64,000 nucleotides of DNA from Ampelomyces quisqualis. Its lineage: Eukaryota > Ascomycota > Dothideomycetes > Pleosporales > Phaeosphaeriaceae. The notes beneath the pieces are model-generated. The model was not told where the DNA came from and ran no database searches. It worked only from the letters and a program-made list of their open reading frames with translations. Location: contig JAGTXZ010000005.1 of NCBI GenBank assembly GCA_018398575.1, positions 1,674,001 to 1,738,000 of the forward strand, read 5' to 3'. Both the position numbers and the translations under genes were made by a program. Shown piece after piece: positions 1 to 11,092 of this stretch; the stretch's first letter is position 1, and every line of letters starts with the position of its first letter.

Positions 1-470
1 AGTAAATTTACACAGTAAATATACACTATTTCTAACGTTGTTATTTCTTCTCTATTTATCTTTCTTGCGTCTCTTTACTTACTTTACCTCTCTTACGTCT
101 CTTTACTTACCTTACCCCTCTACAATACGCCTATAGAGAGTAAGAAATAACGCGCGCAGGTTAAAATCTAAAGTTTAGTAAGTTTAAAACAGAGAGAGAG
201 AGAAAAGGTAGAAAATTAGTAGAAATAGAGAGGAGTTAAAAATAAGCAAGAAAAAGTCTTAGCAGTAAACACTAAAATCTTACATATAACGCAAAAAAAA
301 ATTTTACTAATAAAAGTAGCAGGTAAAAAAACACTACTTTAGTGTAAAAAACACTGCAGCTATGTAAATATCCCCTACGTGCGGTGTTAAAGAGTAAATT
401 TACACGCTACTGCGGTGTATATTAACACCGCGCTGGGTATTTAACACCGCATTTGTACCCCAGTGAACGA
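1..470. repeat. AT-rich degenerate repeat remnant (RIP-like)
   Basis: This stretch is much richer in A+T than the rest of the window and holds no reading frame. It contains a 13-bp direct repeat, AGTAAATTTACAC, at 1-13 and 393-405. It also carries several copies of a 10-bp motif in both orientations: GCGGTGTTAA at 381-390 and TTAACACCGC at 422-431 and 441-450. The copy starting at 412 forms a short hairpin with the one at 422-431. Compositional change stops near 470. This resembles the edge of a transposable element degraded by repeat-induced point mutation, but no transposase remnant is visible, so the class is unknown. Confidence 0.55.
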
Positions 471-744
471 CAACATCACGAACAGAGGTTAGGATGTACG
501 TGTGTGTAGCGTGTTACCGATGCCTATCAACCCCAAGACCCCTTTAAGAACAATACAACGACGAAAGAACTCTTCTCTCCATCGCATACAATTTTCCCAT
601 TTTCCACTGATCCCAAAACCCCAGATAATGCCCAAGGAATCCCCAGTTCATGCAATTTATATCTCCTTCATCTAGCCTGCCAACACTCTCCTAGATACTC
701 GCCCTCAATCCATCTGTATTCTCACCAGCTCCTTCCGCAATTCT

Positions 745-2260
745 TCAGCTTTCTTTCTCGAGTTTTTGGTTGTTGTCCTGCGCCTTATTTAACAGCGCTT
801 TGTACGTTGCGTTGAGGGACTGGAGGTCCTTGATCGTGACTGCGTCGGCAGCGATCCTCTCTTTGAACAGTTTGAGTTCGGTTCCGCGGGCATTTTCGAG
901 AGGGATGCTGGCTGGCTGACGAACCTCTTGGATAGAGGCTTCTACAGAGGCTTTTAGCATCGCGTAGCGAAGGGAGAGGTCATGTAGTTGCGCCCTGTGT
1001 TGGATAGCGGTTTGCTGGTGGAGATTGTGGACGGTGGCTTGCAATTCAGTTTGACTACGGGCGAGGTTTTGAACCTGTCGTTCGTCGTTGTTCACGGCAA
1101 TTTGGCGGAGCTCTTGGATGATGGCTTCCTGCTTGTCCTGAACAATAGCCAGCTGCTGCAGCTCGTGCTTGTTGCGGTCCTGCCCGGCATGAACTTGAAA
1201 TTTGAGCCGAGCCTCGAGTGCGCGAGTTCGCTCCATCAGCAGTTTGCTTGCTTCATGTACCACTCGCTTGACAACATCTGGTGTGAAATTGTTCTCTTCA
1301 AGGGTAGTGATCCGCGCTTCGAGCTCGCGCACGACCTGATCGTGGCGTTCACGAAGATCAGTGAGGTCATTCCCATGTTTGCGGACAACTCCCGCTTGCG
1401 GCTCTTTGCTAGCAAGAAGACGCGCACTTGTATTTTTTTCGAGATCAAGTAGCGTTTGCGTACGAGATTCCATGGATTCAACGATATGATTCATATGTTG
1501 AGTGCGAAGAGCAGAAGCGGATGGAGGTGTGACGGCTGGTGAGCCTGGAGGGCTGGCACGGCCATCTTCCACGCCAGTACCACGGGCACGTAGTCTGGCA
1601 GACACACGCGCACCAAAGTTGCGACTGGGGTCATCTTTGTCGGATTCGAGAGAAAGACGAGCGGGAAGAAGGCGACGGTTGGCTGCGACCGAGGATCCAA
1701 CGTCACGGCTAGCTCGATCTGTAGCTCGACGGGCGGCCGTCTCTTCACGCAAGTCACGTCTTCTCTGAGCACGATTAAGTGGCGTGTTGGGTGCATGACC
1801 TCCTGAGTGGATGCTGAATGGGTTCCAGTGTATGGGACCTGTGGGAACACGGCCGGAATGCTCGCGGGCACCGTCACCCACCTTGGTGGTCAGTTATGGA
1901 ATTCATATAGTGGAAACAGTAGAGATGACTCACTTCAGCATGCACGGGACCGCCTGCCGCTTGATCAGCTGTGCCGGCCATCCATACTGCCTTGCACGAA
2001 GGGCATTTCTTGTCTGCGTTTGTTGGGTAATCCAAGATCTTTCCGACACAAGCTTCGCAAAGAACATGCCTGCAGCTCGCAACGTCATTTATCTTGAGAA
2101 CGCGGACATCGTCCAATTGGGCGAGATCCTCGAGACAAACAGGGCAGTCTCCGTCGGCATCGCTGACAGGCGTCGTATGTTCAGCTATGAAGGCTGTGGC
2201 AGCAGCAGTGATGCCACCTAGCGGATGGAGCACTGATACCAATCGTGTGCGCTTCGGCAT
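745..2260 (-). CDS. RING-finger protein with long coiled-coil tail (putative E3 ligase)
   Basis: Two exons are modelled, 2260..1934 and 1881..745, joined in phase 0 across a 52-nt intron (donor GTGAGT, acceptor CCAAG), giving about 487 residues. The first exon carries a canonical C3HC4 RING: CPVC near residue 35, then CRHVLCEAC, then CPSC. The second exon is rich in Arg, Ser and Ala at first, then becomes a long heptad-like, Gln/Leu-rich coiled coil to the C-terminus. A RING plus coiled coil suggests a ubiquitin ligase that oligomerises or recruits substrates, but no specific family is recognised. The start at 2260 (MPKRTRL) was preferred because it lies just before the RING. The same frame is open up to 2545 and would add an 8-residue repeat region. 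Confidence 0.72.
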
Positions 2261-2300
2261 TGCTGTTGTACTGGAGGGGAAGATTGACAATGATGTATGG

Positions 2301-2396
2301 GGTGAAAGAGTGATGAAAGTTTTGGGTGAAAGAGTGAAGAAAGTTTTGGGTGAAAGAGTGAAGAAAGTTTTGGGTGAAAGCGTGATGAAAGTTTTG
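2301..2396. repeat. Four-copy 24-bp tandem repeat upstream of RING gene
   Basis: Four head-to-tail copies of a 24-bp unit (GGTGAAAGAGTGAWGAAAG plus TTTTG) fill exactly 96 bp, with only a few substitutions between units. The array lies 41 bp upstream of the preferred start of the RING gene on the minus strand. In the frame of that gene it reads as four 8-residue units of the form KTF-I/F-TLSP, so it is either leader sequence or a repeated N-terminal segment if translation starts upstream. Confidence 0.9.
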
Positions 2397-2719
2397 TGAA
2401 AGAGATGATAGACCATTGCTGAGAATACGTGGAAACGGGAGCTGGACGAGTGAGACAACATACTTCCAGACCGGCCGAACGTGTAGCTACCCATCCCTGG
2501 AGCCCTCACCGCAACGTGAAACGCGGCGGTGACACAAGAAAACAAGCAGAGCCAATTTTCACTCCATCAAGGAATGGTTGCAAACAATACGGGCAGTTAT
2601 TACGGAACACTCCAGTGCAAGATCCGATTCCCTTTCAAAACCGCGTTGTTTGCGTATATGTTCAAGCCTGTTTGTGCTGACCGACTCAAACTGATTGAGC
2701 TGGGAAACAAACAATCCCC

Positions 2720-3484
2720 ATGAACATTCCTATAAGTTCGACCGCGACTTCACATCACAGCATCTTGCAACACATATGCACAACATTGCAGATGCCTAAA
2801 CAACGCCTAGATACATGGGTGCGACAGACCCTCGTGATAGAATATGACAAACTTTATCGGAACTTCGCAGCTCAACAGGTGCAGCTATCCGCTACCAGTG
2901 CGTTGAATGCCGACCTCCGCGGACAGCTCAGTGAACAAACAACTACGATCGAGAGACAAGATGAAGAGATTCGTTCAACTCACAGACTGAATACAGACCA
3001 CGTCAAGGAAATGGAGACGACAATCCAACGACAAAGCGAAGAGATCAGCTCTCGCCAAGCAGAAGCTCCTAATGAAATTATCCCCGAGCTGTTGGACCAA
3101 CAAGAAAATCTCATAGGGGAACGCAAGATGCTTGAAAACATCAACATGACGCTCAAAGCGCGGATTGAGGCACTGCAGAACATGGGCTACAACTCATGTG
3201 ACCCGCCGGCATTCGACGCACCAAACAACGGCAAGGAATGCAAAAAGAAGTGTGAGAAGCTAGGGGCGCAGATCGAAGATATCAGGGCAAGGCTATGTCG
3301 ACTTGCACATGCTGTGGAAATCCACGCTGAGAATGTGGAAACGGTGGCTCGAGATGTCATGAGGGGTGTGATGCGCCCATCTCAAATTGAAGGCGAAGAG
3401 GAAGACGGAGACTGGGATGGAGACGGAGATGGAGATGGAGATAGAGATGGAGATGGAGATGGAGATGTAGACGATTATAATTGA
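2720..3484 (+). CDS. Coiled-coil protein with Asp/Gly-repeat C-terminus, unknown function
   Basis: A single open frame encodes 254 residues. Residues about 45-155 are a strongly charged, Gln/Glu-rich region with heptad-like spacing, followed by a Cys/Lys patch (KECKKKCEK) near 175 and a second helical segment. The last 30 residues are an acidic DG repeat encoded by GGAGAT hexanucleotide iterations at about 3411-3470. I do not recognise the family. It lies next to, and divergent from, the RING/coiled-coil gene. An upstream exon cannot be excluded. The hexanucleotide tract is likely length-variable between strains. Confidence 0.55.
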   Translation: MNIPISSTATSHHSILQHICTTLQMPKQRLDTWVRQTLVIEYDKLYRNFAAQQVQLSATSALNADLRGQLSEQTTTIERQDEEIRSTHRLNTDHVKEMETTIQRQSEEISSRQAEAPNEIIPELLDQQENLIGERKMLENINMTLKARIEALQNMGYNSCDPPAFDAPNNGKECKKKCEKLGAQIEDIRARLCRLAHAVEIHAENVETVARDVMRGVMRPSQIEGEEEDGDWDGDGDGDGDRDGDGDGDVDDYN

Positions 3485-3771
3485 TCCGTACATGGCTCAG
3501 TCATTACGGAGACATTTGATCCATAAAATCAGCAGGACAGAGACCGGCAGTACAAGTTGCTCAAATTAGGAGTGCCCCTAAAAAACTTTAGAACCTCTAA
3601 ACTCAAAAATGAGTGACTAAAACTCCACTGCCAAAATCTGAGTCCTGAGATTGTCATTGGTCGGCGTGTTGGACCCAATGCATACTAACCCAATCAGCTA
3701 GTCAATTTTCTCACTGCGACCGTCTTCATACCCAAAGACATATATCACTATCACGACATTTTGAAAGCTGT

Positions 3772-4224
3772 TCAGAAGTTGCCGAACTTGTAAGACACGA
3801 GCTGGAGCGACTTGCAGAACGGTACCTTGCTGTTATCGGCGCTGGTAATGTCGATGAAGTTGGAAGAAACTTCCTGGCCACAAGGCTTGTTGTAGAGGCG
3901 CACTATATCTTTCATCAGCAATTCTTTGTTTGATAGTTAAAGGCACAGTGAGTACTTACGAGTGCGGCCGGGCGTAATGGCGCTCTGGGTAAAGTTGGTG
4001 GTGAAGATGGCGGGAATGACAGCTGGATTCGTCACCACGTTCACGCAGGCACCGTTGGTATCATCAGCGAAGACGTAGAAAGTACCAGTATCGCCGCGGT
4101 TGCAGCCATAGTTTACGTTGTAGAAGCGACTGGTGGCAGTGCTGGTGGTCTGGCGAGCATCAAGGGGCGAGGTGCTGGCGGCCATGGCCGCGGCGAAGAG
4201 AGTGGTGAATGTGATGATTTGCAT
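3772..4224 (-). CDS. Small secreted cysteine-containing protein (effector-like)
   Basis: Two exons, 4224..3960 and 3902..3772, joined in phase 1 across a 57-nt intron (donor GTAAGT, acceptor ATATAG) give 131 residues. The N-terminus is a clear signal peptide (hydrophobic run TTLFAAAMAAS, cleavage expected near the SPLDARQ segment, which also resembles a Kex2-type site). The mature part has four cysteines (in YGCN, GACV, KPCG and PFCK), allowing two disulfides, and one possible N-glycosylation site (NFT). The length, signal peptide and even cysteine number fit the broad class of fungal small secreted proteins. No known fold is recognised. The N-terminus resembles the style of Alternaria secreted proteins but the body does not match Alt a 1. 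Confidence 0.72.
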
Positions 4225-5511
4225 ATCTGAGGAGGTTTATGTGTTTGTGGTCGAGGTTTGGTTATTAGAACTTGAAGTGAAGGCAAGGAGTTATCTGTGG
4301 TGCTCACTGTAGCTGGAATACATCTCCGCTTTATACTTGTGCAACGTGGGACACGATCGTTCACGGGTACCTTTATACTACGTTTCTATATTATCGAAGC
4401 TGGCTATGCTTGGAGTCATTGAGGCAGCAAGTGTTGGTGGAGGCTATGGCTTGCTTTTAGAACCACGAACTAGAAGAAGCTCGACGCTCGTATGTGATCA
4501 GTGTGTGATCCCAGTCAAGGCACCATGAAAAGCGGTGTGATAATGATGATTTGCTTTATTTTTTGGGTAATGTGATGTGAGTATTTAACTGCGGAACTAT
4601 AGTGCGGTTTTCAATCCACATGATCAGTTTCGAGAATGCGTGGTGTAGTCAAGCCACAATCTTACACGGTCAGCTCTGACAGTCTTGTTTTGTCTTTGTT
4701 GCGAAGGTCACACTCATGATTGAATGCGAAAAATTATGTAGACATACAATCATGCGCGTACGACTCATGTCTTGCCGTCTGTACATGCCCGCTATGGTTT
4801 CGATTGACCACCAGCAATAATAGAGGTAATGCTAGTGATCTCAGTCCGCACAAACAATGCAACTTGCGCACATAGGTACCACAAACTGGCTAGCAGAATG
4901 ATATCTTGAATGGCTCTACTCAAAATTACAAATATAAAGATTTCAAGGCCTGGCAGAACCCGTAATCACTGGCGTAAGTTCAGATCTTCCACCGCAAACC
5001 AGATATCACGGATGACGACTTTCTATAGGGGCAAAATGCAACGACCATAGCGATTTGATGTACGCCACCCATAATTGTAGTCGGATGAGAAGCCGACTTT
5101 GGCAAAAGGGTACGGCAGTCCCATCAGCTGACCCGTCGTGCTTATGTGGCCATGTCAGCAGTGTAGTGACTAGCGAGTCGCCCGCAACCCACGCTGCGAG
5201 TTCAGTTACATATTTGTTGGGGCAAGTAAGACATGTTTCCTGTTGTTACGTTTATATACGCCCACACAGGATGCATTTGGGTAGCCCTATGATGATTCGA
5301 CCGCATAAGGTAGGGGTCACGGACCGCATCCAAAAATCTCATCATTATGCGCGACATAGCAGTATTTCGGCTAGACCAGTATGAGTGATTGGAAACTATC
5401 AGTAGACTAGTCAGAGTGTATTACGGATTCACTGTTATTTCCTAAACCAGACTAGCCCATATCATTCTTAACCTCTTCTAAAGCTCGCCACGAACTGATC
5501 AAGTCAATGTG
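4225..5511. other. Intergenic region, no gene recognised
   Basis: About 1.3 kb with only short frames of no coding character; the longest (5055-5384) has unusual composition and no detectable domain. The part next to 4224 presumably holds the promoter of the secreted-protein gene. Confidence 0.5.
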
Positions 5512-6282
5512 CTATTCTCGTGCCAACAACCAATCGCGTCTGATACCAGACATTTGACCAGCCATTACCAACAGGCTCTCTAGGTGCCGCGCCTCATAGT
5601 GCTGTCGTGTCACCGTATCTAGATACCTGACTTCCTCCTGGACATCAGCCCGCAAACGGTCCATGTCAAGTAAAGCCTGTTCGGCTCTGTGTCGCATCTC
5701 TCTGATGATGCGGTTTCGTTCAATGCTCCGATTGCGGCTCTGATGAAGGCTAGCCTGCAGTTGTGCAATCCCTCTTGGAGTGGTTGTTGAGCGGGGACTG
5801 AGCGGATTCGAAAAGGACTCGGTCAGGTCCTGTGTACTGGTTGACCGAGGGTTGATGGCGCCGAGAGCGACAGAGCTCTGCATACTCCTTGATCTAGAGT
5901 TGTACATCTCTGGCAAGTAGTTCATCCAGTACAGTGGATGTGTGGGCTCGTGGAAGAGCGGATGTGCTGGCTGCCTGAAGGGTAGTGGCGGTGCTGGGGG
6001 CGGCGTGGTTTGCGTTGGTGCCGAAACGTAAAGCACCTTTCGGCACAGTGGACAAGTATCTTTGCCTTCATGTACCCACTGTTTGAGGCAGCTTCGGCCG
6101 AATACATGATTGCACCCTGAGATATTTGGGATGCGGACGGGAGGGTCGTTGCCTGAGAAGGCGAGGAGACAAATGCAGCATTCGTCCTCGCCAGTCTTTA
6201 GAGTGGGACGAGCCGAAATATAGCATTGGAAGAGGAATTCTTTGAGAGACGCTGCAGGGGCTCTGGGAGTGACTTGGGACAT
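5512..6282 (-). CDS. RING-type zinc finger protein
   Basis: The frame encodes 256 residues from the start at 6282 (MSQVTPRAP); the frame is open upstream to 6390, but that part is hydrophobic and unlike the rest. A RING-like domain spans residues about 35-85: CCICL, then GCNHVFGRSCLKQW, then CPLC. The fifth metal ligand position (two residues after the His) is Gly rather than Cys or His, a variant often seen in fungal RING proteins. Downstream there is a Pro-rich linker, a Ser/Thr-rich segment and a C-terminal Arg-rich helix. The protein is probably a ubiquitin ligase or a scaffold. Its substrate is unknown. Confidence 0.75.
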   Translation of the reverse strand: MSQVTPRAPAASLKEFLFQCYISARPTLKTGEDECCICLLAFSGNDPPVRIPNISGCNHVFGRSCLKQWVHEGKDTCPLCRKVLYVSAPTQTTPPPAPPLPFRQPAHPLFHEPTHPLYWMNYLPEMYNSRSRSMQSSVALGAINPRSTSTQDLTESFSNPLSPRSTTTPRGIAQLQASLHQSRNRSIERNRIIREMRHRAEQALLDMDRLRADVQEEVRYLDTVTRQHYEARHLESLLVMAGQMSGIRRDWLLARE

Positions 6283-8069
6283 GTTGAAGTAGGTGGGCTG
6301 GTGAATTTCCGTAAATACAACTTCAGTGTGGGATATGTGATGACAAAATGAGCAGAAGGATAGTACAATACAAGTACATATATATACCAATTTTTATATC
6401 CAATACTTGGACAGTAATTTGTTCCACGGTACATAAGCTTGCGTGACTGGAGTTCAACCTTGCAGGGGACCATGGTTGCGAATATTATCTGCTTCTCTAT
6501 CCAACAAAAGAATCCAATCTAACTGAGAAACCAATATTTGAAGAGGGTCTGTAGCACACTTTGTGGCATCTAGGTAGAAGAGTGGAAGCGAATCATGGTA
6601 GAGAGGTCGTTGGCGTTCCGAGCTTTACAATGTGCATTTTACAAACTCAACATCTACCAGAACACACCACACAGCGCCCTTGCATTTAGTTGGTCGCACT
6701 GGCAGAGCCCCGTGGATCATAGTTGAAGAAAAAAGAAAAATCAAATATCTGACGTCAATTTCCGTGCAAGCAGGTTCGAGGGCCACCACAAATCTGGTTG
6801 TTATCAAAGTCGCGCCCAAACCCAAGTCTAGAGGAGACCGTCACGGGATTATAATCTGTTACTGCCATGGAATACTCTCCGCAGAACGCAATAGTCGTAT
6901 ACTTCTTACTTCACACAAAAATAGCAAATATGCACACACATCACTTCAGTCTTCAACCACAACATCTCCACGCACCCAAAGCGAAGCCTGGGGGATACGC
7001 TTCCAAGAACCTTCCGCAATTCTCAGCAGCCGTAAATCCTTACTCCCACAGCAAAAGCACATGCACGAAACGTCCTAACTATGACATCCCCACGCACCCT
7101 CATGCCACCCCAACCATATCCACCACTCCCCTGCGCATCCCAATCCTCTCCAACCTGCACCTCAAAAACACCCTTCTCCACTCCTACTCACACTTTACCC
7201 TCCCCATCCATGCCCCCCCCCAACCCAACCCCTTCCTCCCTTCCTCCACCACGCCCAACTATTCCCCCTCGCCGCTGGAACAAGGACAACAAGGCGCTCA
7301 ACCAACCCTTTTGCGCCACACCTATTCCCCTCGAACATTGATCTTCGCAACGCGCATCGATTTATTCGCCCCTCCATGGGGCCCCCATTCCCAGCCCAAT
7401 GTCCCGCGTCTATTAGCCATGGCGTGTGTCCACACCTTCCCTTGCCGGGTTTTGTGGTGGTGTTGTTGTCGTTATTACGGAAACAAGGCGAGGCTGGGAT
7501 ATGGGCAATGGAGCGTCGATGCGCTGAATTCGAGACTATGCTGCTGGGGTGAAAAACCTCGCTGGGACGGATTGTATTGTGGTAATTACGGATATATTGC
7601 GGCTACCGAGCTGGAGCGCGAGATTGTGGTACTATCGATTTTACGATGGGGAATAGAGGAATTCGGTTGTTGCGAATCAGAGGGGATATGGAGGGAGGAG
7701 GCGAAAGTAGGCATGGTGGAGGCGGGGGAGGGTTGTTGTTGGGAAGAAAGAGGGTGGTTCTGGTGCGGAGACACAGCGGTGGAAGAGGTTGATAGTGAAA
7801 ATGCAGAGATGCTGGCACAAGGGCAAATGAAGCGGCATTGTAGCGAAACTTTGTAAGCGCGAATCATTTACGTCGCTCCAGACGGGAGCAAGTCATCATG
7901 CACAAATTGTAATAGAGCATTATTGAACATTTAAAATTCCATTCGATCTGCGTATACGTACACACTCTTCCCACTTATGTAGTAGGCATTTCCTCATCAC
8001 CCCATCCGTGAAGCAGACCCGAAGACTGTCCACATCCTATTTTTTGTCTACGCCATCATGCAACCAATC
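6283..8069. other. Gene-poor region with one long doubtful frame
   Basis: About 1.8 kb. A 329-codon plus-strand frame at 6867-7856 crosses a strongly pyrimidine-rich part (about 6950-7340) and then a G-rich part. Its translation is His/Pro/Ser-rich at first and Trp/Cys/Gly-rich later, with no domain and no splice pattern, so it may be chance openness caused by composition. A palindromic CRE octamer (TGACGTCA) sits at 6750-6757. I see no firm gene. Confidence 0.4.
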
Positions 8070-8600
8070 TCATGTTCCTTTAGACAAAGACATAAGAGGG
8101 CAAGCTAGCCACCAAGAAATCTTTGAGAGTACGTGCCGCCACCGAAAGGGGAGGATGCCCCGAAGCCAAGGGCAAAACGATGAAGGAAATGAAACCACAA
8201 CGCCGAACAGTCGCATAGAGGTAAGCAACGAATGACACGTATATAGGCGCCGCAACACCTGTCCATGTCCCGCCCAGTATGTACACAGAATAGAAACAGG
8301 TTACTGAAGGAAAAGGGCTGGTATCGTACCGGCAAGAAAGTTCGTATTCGCATCTTTTCCGTGCGGTAGCCGTTCAGCCAATAATGTGAAGCTAGAGATG
8401 TATTTTAGGATGCCAAGAGAGCGGTTTGCTGTTCCTGAAGCATTGACGACGCCAGCAAGACGTCCGCCAAGCTCCGAAGACGCCGGCTCATGCATGAACT
8501 GTGACAACGATGCGTCCGAAACAGAAGAAGTGACAAGCTGCGGTGTATTACAAGGTAGTAGGGAAGTGATTGTAGATGCGAGACATTGTTCGCACGTCAT
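8070..8600 (-). CDS. Possible small two-exon gene, unknown
   Basis: A start at 8600 opens a frame of about 90 codons (MTCEQCLAST onward). A donor GTACGA at 8330 and an acceptor GGACAG ending at 8259 would join it in phase 0 to a frame ending at 8070, giving about 152 residues. Another frame over the second exon (to 8080) looks more membrane-like (segment GGTWTGVAAPIYVSFVAYLY), so the true acceptor may differ. The segment near codons 45-80 is a plausible amphipathic helix. No family is recognised. The gene lies 105 bp downstream of the AtfA stop codon on the same strand. Confidence 0.35.
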
Positions 8601-8705
8601 GGCCTAGTGCGTGACCATGGGACTCAACACCTGTAAGCGCTGTTGCACTTGCAGACAGCAGACTCACTTCCAAAATGCTTACCTGGAAGCAAGTAAGTGA
8701 TTGAT

Positions 8706-10647
8706 TCAGTACTTCGACGGGTAGTGTGCGTTTTCCTGTTCGCCTGCACTCTCCGACCGAGGGGGTGGATATACGAACCGGTTCATCATCTGGCCGGGCT
8801 GCATTGGCATCATGTGTACGCCGTTTGGCTGTAATTGTGCAATGCCGTAAGGGTTCTGGTGGTTCATATCGCTTCCAAGGAAGTTATTCATGGCAGCGCC
8901 ATGAAGACCCTGGGCCTGAGAGACTGGGCAGTCCTTGTGTGCCAAAAGGAGAGTCTTGAGATTGACAATCTCCTCTCGGAGTTGGGTAACAGTAGCAGAC
9001 AATGCGTCATTCTCTGTGCTAAAGAGCTCGACTTTGGCCTGCAAATTAGCCAGCCACTGCTTCTTCCGCTGTCGACACTTGAGTGCGGCGACTCTGCATG
9101 ACGTCAAAAATAGAACAGGTCGAGAAACTTGGGTTATTTACCTATTCCTCTCGAGGAAGTTCTTACGCTTCTCCTCGTCGGTCATCTTGCGTCCGTCCTT
9201 GTGGGTCTCTTCATCCTTGATGTTCATGTCATCATCAGAATCTTGATCCATCATGTCGTCATCCATGGACGGGGGAGCATTGCTTTTCTTGCGACTGCCC
9301 TTGGGAGCGTCGTCGTTTTTGCGCTTGGAGCCTGCAGCTTGTTTGGCGTTAGCAGCTCCCTTCTTCGCGCGTGACCGCGTGGCAGTTTTGGCCTGCTCAC
9401 TCTGGCCACTTTCAGAAAAGTCACCGGTCTCTGCCGACGCCATGCTGTTGATCGATCCCTTGGTGTCGCGGCGCACATGGTTGTTTTGGCTCACAGGCTG
9501 AACAGGCATGTGGCCGGCGTGCATCGATTGCTGTTGCGGCGCCATCGAGAACTGAGGCTGGTTGTTACGGCTGCCGCCGTTCTGGCTGGCAAACGACAAA
9601 AGATCATTGGCCGCACTACTGACGTCATGGTTCGCATATGGGTCGTTTTGACTTCGCTGTTGCTGTGGTTGGGGCTGCTGGAAGTTGTTTTGGCGATCCA
9701 TTCCTGCCGTGGCCCCTTCGGGTTGGGACGTGGGAGCACCCGATGTATTGGGCTTGTTGTGGTTAGACTGGGCAGCGGCACGTAGCGCAGCGGCTTGGAA
9801 GTCGCCAGTGCCAGGGGTGACGCCAGCGCTCTGTAGGTTGAAGATGGCTTGTGTGTTTGGGCTGGGCGCAGGAAACATGGACCCGCCTCCTCCCGGCGTG
9901 AGGCCAGTACGAAGCGACGACTCGTTGGGAGTGGGAAAGCCTCTAAACGACTCGCTGAAGTAGTCGGTCTGTCCAGTGGGTCCGTTCAGCATGGCAGGGC
10001 TCAAGGGGCCTGCGCGCAAGGACTGCCACCCGGGAGTAATGCCAGGTAGTGGTGAGGGAGACGTGAGGTTGGCAACGGGCGGCAGAATGGGACGGCCGCC
10101 TGGTGTCTCTACACTGCCGTTGCCGCCGGTGAAGGACTGCTCGAAGACGTTGGGCTCCAGCGAGAATGGGTTGTGCACCGTGTTGAAGTAGTCGGGTGTG
10201 TCGCCGGTTGTCGATGGCGCAGGCTTTGGTGGAGGTGCCAATAGTTGGGCATTGGTCGTTGCGGGCTTCGAGTCTGCTTCGGCCGTGGTAGCTGGCGACG
10301 TGTTAGCATGTTGGCGTGGCATGGGATGGCGTGCGAGGCGGTGATGGACTTACGCTGATCTTTGCTAGCGGGCTCGACCTTTGGTGGTTCTGCTGGCGAC
10401 GACAAGGTTAGTCATGGCTGCTCTGGAGCAGCGACAGGAACAGACAATGATGCGCGCAAAGATACGCTGCCATTTGTCGTGATGAAGGACTATGGGCAGG
10501 GGCGATGACGCGTGACAGCAGCGGTGGAAAAGGATGGTACGCACCTTCGGTATGAGTCACGACAGGGAGACCACTTTTGATGTCCTGGGGAGAGGACATC
10601 TTGGAGGTCTGGGGGGAGGTTCGTGCAGTTTGGGTTGCAGCGGCCAT
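8706..10647 (-). CDS. atfA: AtfA/Atf1-type bZIP transcription factor
   Basis: Four exons are modelled: 10647..10545, 10392..10354, 10291..9142 and 9093..8706 (phases 1, 1, 2), giving 559 residues. The bZIP basic region is split by the last intron: ERNR before it and VAALKCRQRKKQWL after it, followed by a leucine zipper. The central part has Ser/Thr/Pro- and Gln/Asn-rich segments with several TP and SP sites, as expected for a stress-MAPK substrate, and an acidic stretch before the bZIP. The family (yeast Sko1/Aca, S. pombe Atf1, Aspergillus AtfA) binds CRE sites (TGACGTCA) in the nucleus and drives oxidative, osmotic and conidial stress genes. Exon 2 has a tandem CAGCAG acceptor, so one residue may vary. 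A second in-frame Met lies at residue 17. Confidence 0.9.
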
Positions 10648-10927
10648 TCTTTGGGGTGGTGACGTAGCGGTCGTGACCAGGTCAAGGTCGATCGGATCGC
10701 TTGTGGTAGGGACTCGGCCCTACAGTCTCTCTCTCCCCTTCTACACGCGACAGGGCTGTCAACAACCTCTGCGGCGCGCGCGAGCGTGTGCTTTTGTCGC
10801 ACGTCACCTGTTCTGGTTGCGGAAGGGTCAGCACGCTCGGCGCATCATTCGCAGCGATGCGATGCGCAGGCAGCGTGGGCGGGTGGGAATGGGGACGTGG
10901 CGAAAAAAAAGCCCGGGACGACAACAA

Positions 10928-10966
10928 GCAGCGGCGGCGGCAGCAGCAGCAGCAGCAGCGACGACG
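10928..10966. repeat. GCA/GCG trinucleotide microsatellite
   Basis: Thirteen successive trinucleotides of the form GCA, GCG or ACG lie about 280 bp upstream of the atfA start, probably in its leader or promoter. Length variation between strains is likely. Confidence 0.85.
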
Positions 10967-11092
10967 TACCTGTTGTAAAGCGAACTCAAACACCCGCAAG
11001 GGGAATGGGGGCTTTCAGTCCCAGGCTGGAGATTCTCGAGCGCCGCCAACGAGGATGCGACGGTGCAGCGTGCAGTCGTCCAGGTTCAACAG

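Noticed and set aside
988..1452. Plus-strand frame of 154 codons
   Set aside because: It lies antisense to the coiled-coil exon of the RING gene and mirrors its codon bias; no domain.
5055..5384. Plus-strand frame of 109 codons
   Set aside because: Composition is Ser/His/Cys-rich without pattern, and there is no splice or domain support.
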